Assembly: GCA_038373865.1 (NCBI GenBank)
Contig: JAXGGA010002041.1
Coordinates: forward strand, 1 to 64,000
Reading direction: 5' to 3'
Origin: Uloborus plumipes
Lineage: Eukaryota; Arthropoda; Arachnida; Araneae; Uloboridae
DNA length: 64,000 nt
Translations under genes and position numbers: made by a program
Shown here: one piece after another, positions 63,531 to 64,000 of the stretch
How the letters are laid out: every line of letters begins with the position of its first letter
Position numbering within the stretch: the stretch's first letter is position 1
Notes under the pieces: generated by a model
The model's database searches: none
What the model was told of the DNA's origin: nothing
Seen by the model: only the letters and a program-made list of their open reading frames with translations

Positions 63531-64000
63531 CCCAAAAATAGGCCAAAAGAGAAAATAAGAACAATTTTGTTGCTCACAGAAACCAACAGAAATCTTACCA
63601 AAGTTTAAAAGAAGAAGAAAGTTTTCTTTTATAGCTTAAAAACACAATACATTTTCCGAAATGAAACACTTGAAAAAGCTTCAATATCGCAATTGATACG
63701 ATATTTGGTTAATCTGTGCTTTAGGTACCCTTTTCTCGCTAAATGGGCGATAGGCGCGCTAAACGTGGTAATCCTGAGTATTTTGCGTAGTTTCTCTTTC
63801 AACTCCACGAGACAAGCAAAAACGCGCCAGTTGGTAACTTTTTTAAAACGCGCCAAGCATTGTCCCAAAGCACATTTCCACCAGGAAAAAGACAGGGTTG
63901 CCAGAGAATTGAAACAGAAAAATACTACGCCTCCTCTAAAAAATACTACTGTTTCCAAACGTTGTCAAAATCAATATTACTGAAATGCAAAATCTATGAA
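63531..64000. other. Window end, not resolved
   Basis: Overlapping ORFs on both strands (63629-63958 and 63693-63983) span a locally GC-richer stretch with several CGCGCCA/GGCGCGC motifs (63750-63860). Neither protein is recognisable; this could be the 5' end of a gene or another repeat beyond the window. Confidence 0.35.

Noticed and set aside
63629..63983. 109- and 96-codon ORFs on opposite strands at the window end
   Set aside because: They overlap almost completely, neither is recognisable, and the window stops before context can decide.

Overview
This is an AT-rich stretch of animal nuclear DNA. The genes are split by GT-AG introns of up to about 10.7 kb, poly(A) signals are present, and the non-coding space is packed with transposon fragments. 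The repeat types (tRNA-derived SINEs, mariner, pogo/Tigger-like and hAT-like elements, and repeats opening with CTAGCTGACCCGG or CTAGCTGTACCCGC) and the gene structures fit an arthropod, perhaps an arachnid. That placement is inference; I cannot name the species.

Three protein-coding genes could be rebuilt exon by exon, and all splice phases agree. (1) An SLC18B1-like major facilitator transporter lies on the + strand: 13 coding exons between 7170 and 41560, 500 aa. (2) An MCFD2-like secreted EF-hand protein lies on the - strand: 3 coding exons between 49693 and 45081, 171 aa. (3) A C1D-like nuclear exosome cofactor lies on the + strand: 5 coding exons between 51818 and 60000, 164 aa. Genes 2 and 3 are divergent. 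A possible 5' UTR exon for gene 2 would put their transcription starts within a few hundred bases of each other. The three genes have no obvious functional link: a vesicle/membrane transporter, an ER-Golgi cargo cofactor and an RNA-processing cofactor.

Layout: 1-7041 is intergenic and repeat-rich, with a complete 1.4-kb hAT-like element at 4643-6010. 7042-41560 is the transporter gene, whose introns hold most of the mobile DNA, including nested elements, three kinds of SINE, a mariner remnant and two copies of a 1.5-1.7 kb TIR element. 41561-45080 is a convergent intergenic gap. 45081-51470 is the MCFD2-like gene. 51818-60060 is the C1D-like gene. 60061-64000 is intergenic, with nested MITEs and further repeats.

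Most of the structure not explained by genes is non-autonomous transposable elements. Several are defined to the base by target-site duplications. I found no self-evidently new multi-gene system. The items most worth a second look are the divergent promoter, the family of hAT-like elements that share degenerate internal tandem repeats, a TIR element carrying a 32-bp minisatellite, a long near-perfect hairpin beside a transporter exon, and the CCGATGA-rich element.
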